Assembly: GCA_040779335.1 (NCBI GenBank)
Contig: JBFONV010000005.1
Span: 62,001-126,000, forward strand
Length of the DNA stretch: 64,000 nt
Reading direction: 5' to 3'
From: JBFONV01 sp040779335
Lineage (GTDB): Bacteria > Pseudomonadota > Gammaproteobacteria > Enterobacterales > Alteromonadaceae
Under the pieces are notes generated by a model that worked only from the letters and a program-made list of their open reading frames with translations, did no database searches and had not been told where the DNA came from. Positions 61,331-64,000 of the stretch are shown in pieces (position 1 is the first letter of the stretch; each line of letters starts with the position of its first letter). The position numbers were made by a program, and so were the translations under genes.

Positions 61331-64000
61331 TTAATTCATCATTAGTATGCTGTTGATTTTTTGTCTCAGCAATTTATCGTCTGTCTGTATGCTATGTAAG
61401 ACATCTTGCGCGTCGAGCTTTTGATTATTCGCCACCAACACCTCGGCATAATGTAATTTAATCGCAATATCGTTATCAATTTTTTGAATATTAGCCCTAA
61501 AAGTATCTACTGCTTTCTGTGTTTGACCATTTTTAAATAGCGTATATCCCAACGTATCAATAATTTGGATATCATTTTTATTAATATAATAAGCTTTATA
61601 AGCTACATCTAAGGCTTTCGGGTATTGCTTAAGTTCTAAATACACCCACGCTAGGTTATTCAAGACAACGGGATTATCTGGATTTAATTTGAGCAATTTT
61701 TCATAATGCTGGTTTGCTTCCTCGAGCCTTTTTTCCTTCATATAAAAATCTGCAAGTAAAGCACGTACAGCACTGTCATTTGGCGAAGTGCTTACATGAT
61801 TTTCCAGAGTAAGAAAAGTTTTGTTTTTTTGCCCAGAATTAAAGAGAGCCTGAGCATAATTAACAACATTACTACCGATAGGGTGCTGGTTATAAATTTG
61901 CCCATAAATTTGTGCTGCTGCATCAAATTTATGAGTCAACATATCAACCCCTGCTTTTAATTTAAGAATAAAAGGATGTTTTACGGTTGAAAGTGTTAAT
62001 AATTCTCGCTGAGCTTGTTCAGTATTTTTTGACATAAGTAAAAAGTGAACTTTAAGCATCTTAAGTTGCTCATTACTCTCAAAAATCAACAATGCTTGTT
62101 CAATTGTATCAAGTGCCTTTTCAGGCTGTTTATTTTTCTCGTAATACGTTAGTAGTCTTAACCAACCAATTAGATCGTACTTATTTGTAGATACAATTTT
62201 ATTGTAGGCCTCAAATGCGTTGTCGAGTTGGCCATCGCTGATATATAAATCCCCCAAAGCAATAAGGTATTTTATCTCCTCTCCATATAACGCATTTTTT
62301 AACAGTAAATAATTAATTGCTTCATCAGCCCCATGAGTCGCGTGGATATCACCAACAACCAACAACGTTATCCGCAAATCACTTGCTTCAAACTCATCAA
62401 TACTGCGTAAAAACTTAAAATTATCAGGATTCTCTCCAGTTCGAAAAATACCCGCTAAAGCTCCTTCATGATATGGAGCAACTTTTAAAACGTTTTTATA
62501 GATATCCCTTGCTTCTGCTACTTTTGCTTCTCGTTCTGCATATCTACCCAAATAGAATAAAGCAGCATTATTGCTAGGTTCTATTTCAATTGCCTTTTGG
62601 TAAGCAACTTTTGCTGCTGTATTTTTATTTTGTTTTTCTAAAATAAGCCCTTCTAGCAGGTACGCTTTGTCATCGTTTGATTTAGCTTGCCAGTTTTTAA
62701 CCAACGCCTCCGCTTTATCATACTCGCCCTGTTCCAAATAACTCATCGCCAGCAAATAATTGGTTTCAACTAGGTTTGTATCTAACTTGACGGCATTCTC
62801 TAAATATTCGATTCCTGATTTATCTCCCTGAAAAACTTTTACGCTTCCCATTTTTGTAAGTAATCGCTTATCTTCTGGTGCTATTTCAACGGCTTTTCCA
62901 AGAGCCTGAGTCGCTGTTTTAGAGTAACCCACACTAGCAAATCGGGCACTGGCTAACTCCAGCAAGTTAATATCTTCTTCACTTAACTCTCCGAGTTGTT
63001 CAAACGATTTTGATGCATCATCTACATACCCAAGCTGCAGCTGCACCATCATATATAACTTATTAATCGGATGAACTTCTGTAAGTTCACCTTTCACAGC
63101 GGCCAAAGCTTTATATGCTTGTTCATACTTATTCTGCTTAAATGCACTTACTCCTGAAATAATCCCAGAAACGACGTTCTTGTTGTTACCAAGTAATGAT
63201 TTATTGGCATACCTTTCGGCAGATACGTAGTCTTTTTTTATAAACTCTATTTGAGCCTGTTGCTGGTTCACCAATGGTTGATTAGGGAAGAGTTCTAAAA
63301 GTTGTTTATTAATTTCTTCAGCTTGAAAAATATCGTTAGCAGAAATTAAGCTGTTGACCGCGAAAAAATATATAGGGTACATATTGGGATGTTTTTTGAT
63401 AAAGGTAATATACTGTTTTCCCGCCTCAGAAAAATTACCTTGGGCACTTAATAAGTGTCCTTTGAGTAATACCGCATCACTAAAAAGACTATTCTCTTTT
63501 AGTAGTCGTTCAACAATGGCCAGTGACTCAGAATTTTTATCTGATGCTAATAACCACGCCTTACCCAATCGAGCATACGGGTGTTTTTCATTTATTGATA
63601 TAGCCGTTGAAATATCAGTTTGAGCTTGCTGTCTATCTGAATATTGTAATGCTAATAATCCTTTATAAACATAAACGGTGATTAATGTGGATTTTGTATA
63701 AATGTCGCTATCAACAAGTAAATCATCAAACCCTCTAGCATCATTATTTAAATAATAAGATTGAGCGAGAAGTTCAACAATTACCCCCTCCCTATAACCA
63801 GCATCATATGCTCTTTCAAGTTCTTTTTGCGCTCCAGCAGCATTTCCTTGTTCAAGATATAAACTTCCTAACAAATACCTAACTCTTGCATTCTCAGGTT
63901 CTAGTTGCAACGCATTTTTTAGTTCAATGGATGCGTTTCCCTGCTGCCCTTCACTAATGAAATGCTCGGCATTAACCAATAATTCATCAACCGACTTCTC
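61331..64000 (-). CDS. prsT: PrsT-type TPR-repeat protein of PEP-CTERM systems (runs off the right edge)
   Basis: At least 889 codons and open at the right edge: codons upstream of the first possible start continue without a stop. Dense tetratricopeptide repeats (for example ARVRYLLGSLYLEQGNAAGAQKELERA and LLKLNPDNPVVLNNLAWVYLELKQYPKAL). The visible N-terminal AEHFISEGQQGNASIELKNALQLEPENA matches the region that follows the signal or lipoprotein part in PrsT proteins. This family is found next to the prsK/prsR and exosortase genes. Role in assembly or export of the polysaccharide or its proteins is inferred from the family. Confidence 0.85.
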   Translation of the reverse strand, partial: EKSVDELLVNAEHFISEGQQGNASIELKNALQLEPENARVRYLLGSLYLEQGNAAGAQKELERAYDAGYREGVIVELLAQSYYLNNDARGFDDLLVDSDIYTKSTLITVYVYKGLLALQYSDRQQAQTDISTAISINEKHPYARLGKAWLLASDKNSESLAIVERLLKENSLFSDAVLLKGHLLSAQGNFSEAGKQYITFIKKHPNMYPIYFFAVNSLISANDIFQAEEINKQLLELFPNQPLVNQQQAQIEFIKKDYVSAERYANKSLLGNNKNVVSGIISGVSAFKQNKYEQAYKALAAVKGELTEVHPINKLYMMVQLQLGYVDDASKSFEQLGELSEEDINLLELASARFASVGYSKTATQALGKAVEIAPEDKRLLTKMGSVKVFQGDKSGIEYLENAVKLDTNLVETNYLLAMSYLEQGEYDKAEALVKNWQAKSNDDKAYLLEGLILEKQNKNTAAKVAYQKAIEIEPSNNAALFYLGRYAEREAKVAEARDIYKNVLKVAPYHEGALAGIFRTGENPDNFKFLRSIDEFEASDLRITLLVVGDIHATHGADEAINYLLLKNALYGEEIKYLIALGDLYISDGQLDNAFEAYNKIVSTNKYDLIGWLRLLTYYEKNKQPEKALDTIEQALLIFESNEQLKMLKVHFLLMSKNTEQAQRELLTLSTVKHPFILKLKAGVDMLTHKFDAAAQIYGQIYNQHPIGSNVVNYAQALFNSGQKNKTFLTLENHVSTSPNDSAVRALLADFYMKEKRLEEANQHYEKLLKLNPDNPVVLNNLAWVYLELKQYPKALDVAYKAYYINKNDIQIIDTLGYTLFKNGQTQKAVDTFRANIQKIDNDIAIKLHYAEVLVANNQKLDAQDVLHSIQTDDKLLRQKINSILMMN

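Noticed and set aside
1..64000. CRISPR arrays, tRNA or rRNA genes, phage genes
   Set aside because: No regularly spaced repeats, cloverleaf-like sequences, rRNA segments or phage structural genes were seen.

Overview
The window reads as chromosomal DNA of an AT-rich marine gammaproteobacterium of the order Alteromonadales, most likely Colwelliaceae (Colwellia/Thalassotalea type). The evidence is gene order: argE divergent from argCBFGH, metJ divergent from metB-metL-metF, the queG / nnr-tsaE-amiB-mutL-miaA-hfq-hflX-hflK-hflC block, orn / rsgA-psd, cpxP / cpxRA, gpsA-secB-grxC-yibN, gpmI-envC-yibQ, and an exosortase (PEP-CTERM) locus at the right edge. I found no rRNA, tRNA, CRISPR array or prophage.

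Layout. 1-5.8 kb: arginine biosynthesis (argH enters from the left edge). 5.9-7.3 kb: a protein that looks like an HD-GYP protein with a broken metal site. 7.5-12.7 kb: methionine biosynthesis with two clusters of Met boxes between metB and metJ. 12.7-15.8 kb: short malic enzyme, a non-coding gap of about 500 bp, and purA. 15.9-27.5 kb: the conserved hfl/hfq/mutL block and queG. 27.5-31 kb: a 1170-residue membrane protein with the architecture of a hybrid sensor kinase but without recognisable catalytic or phospho-acceptor residues. 31-36 kb: DUF4442 protein, a lone periplasmic binding protein, orn, rsgA, psd and a glycerophosphodiesterase. 36.2-41.3 kb: envelope sensing, a BlaI-type repressor with an M56 peptidase fused to a TonB C-terminal domain, then cpxP/cpxRA. 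41.3-50 kb: pldB, fieF, trmL, gpsA-secB-grxC-yibN, gpmI-envC-yibQ.

50-64 kb is the accessory part. It holds ugd and a UDP-glucuronate 4-epimerase-like gene, an exported trypsin-like protease, a patatin-like lipase, a PEP-CTERM/exosortase-associated N-acyltransferase, a fused UDP-GlcNAc 2-epimerase/UDP-ManNAc dehydrogenase, a stand-alone E1-like (ThiF) adenylyltransferase, an IS3-family element with a tandemly duplicated left end, a THxN-like PEP-CTERM protein with a good sigma-54 promoter candidate, and the C-terminal part of a PrsT-type TPR protein. The exosortase itself and the PrsK/PrsR regulators are not in the window.

Working model (inference): the right end is the flank of an exosortase/exopolysaccharide locus. 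It supplies uronic-acid sugar nucleotides (UDP-GlcA, UDP-GalA, UDP-ManNAcA) and adds a small lipid/adenylation cassette (patatin, N-acyltransferase, ThiF) whose product is unknown. That cassette is the best candidate for an undescribed system here. The left 50 kb is mostly conserved core genome, with the two degenerate signalling proteins as the main surprises.
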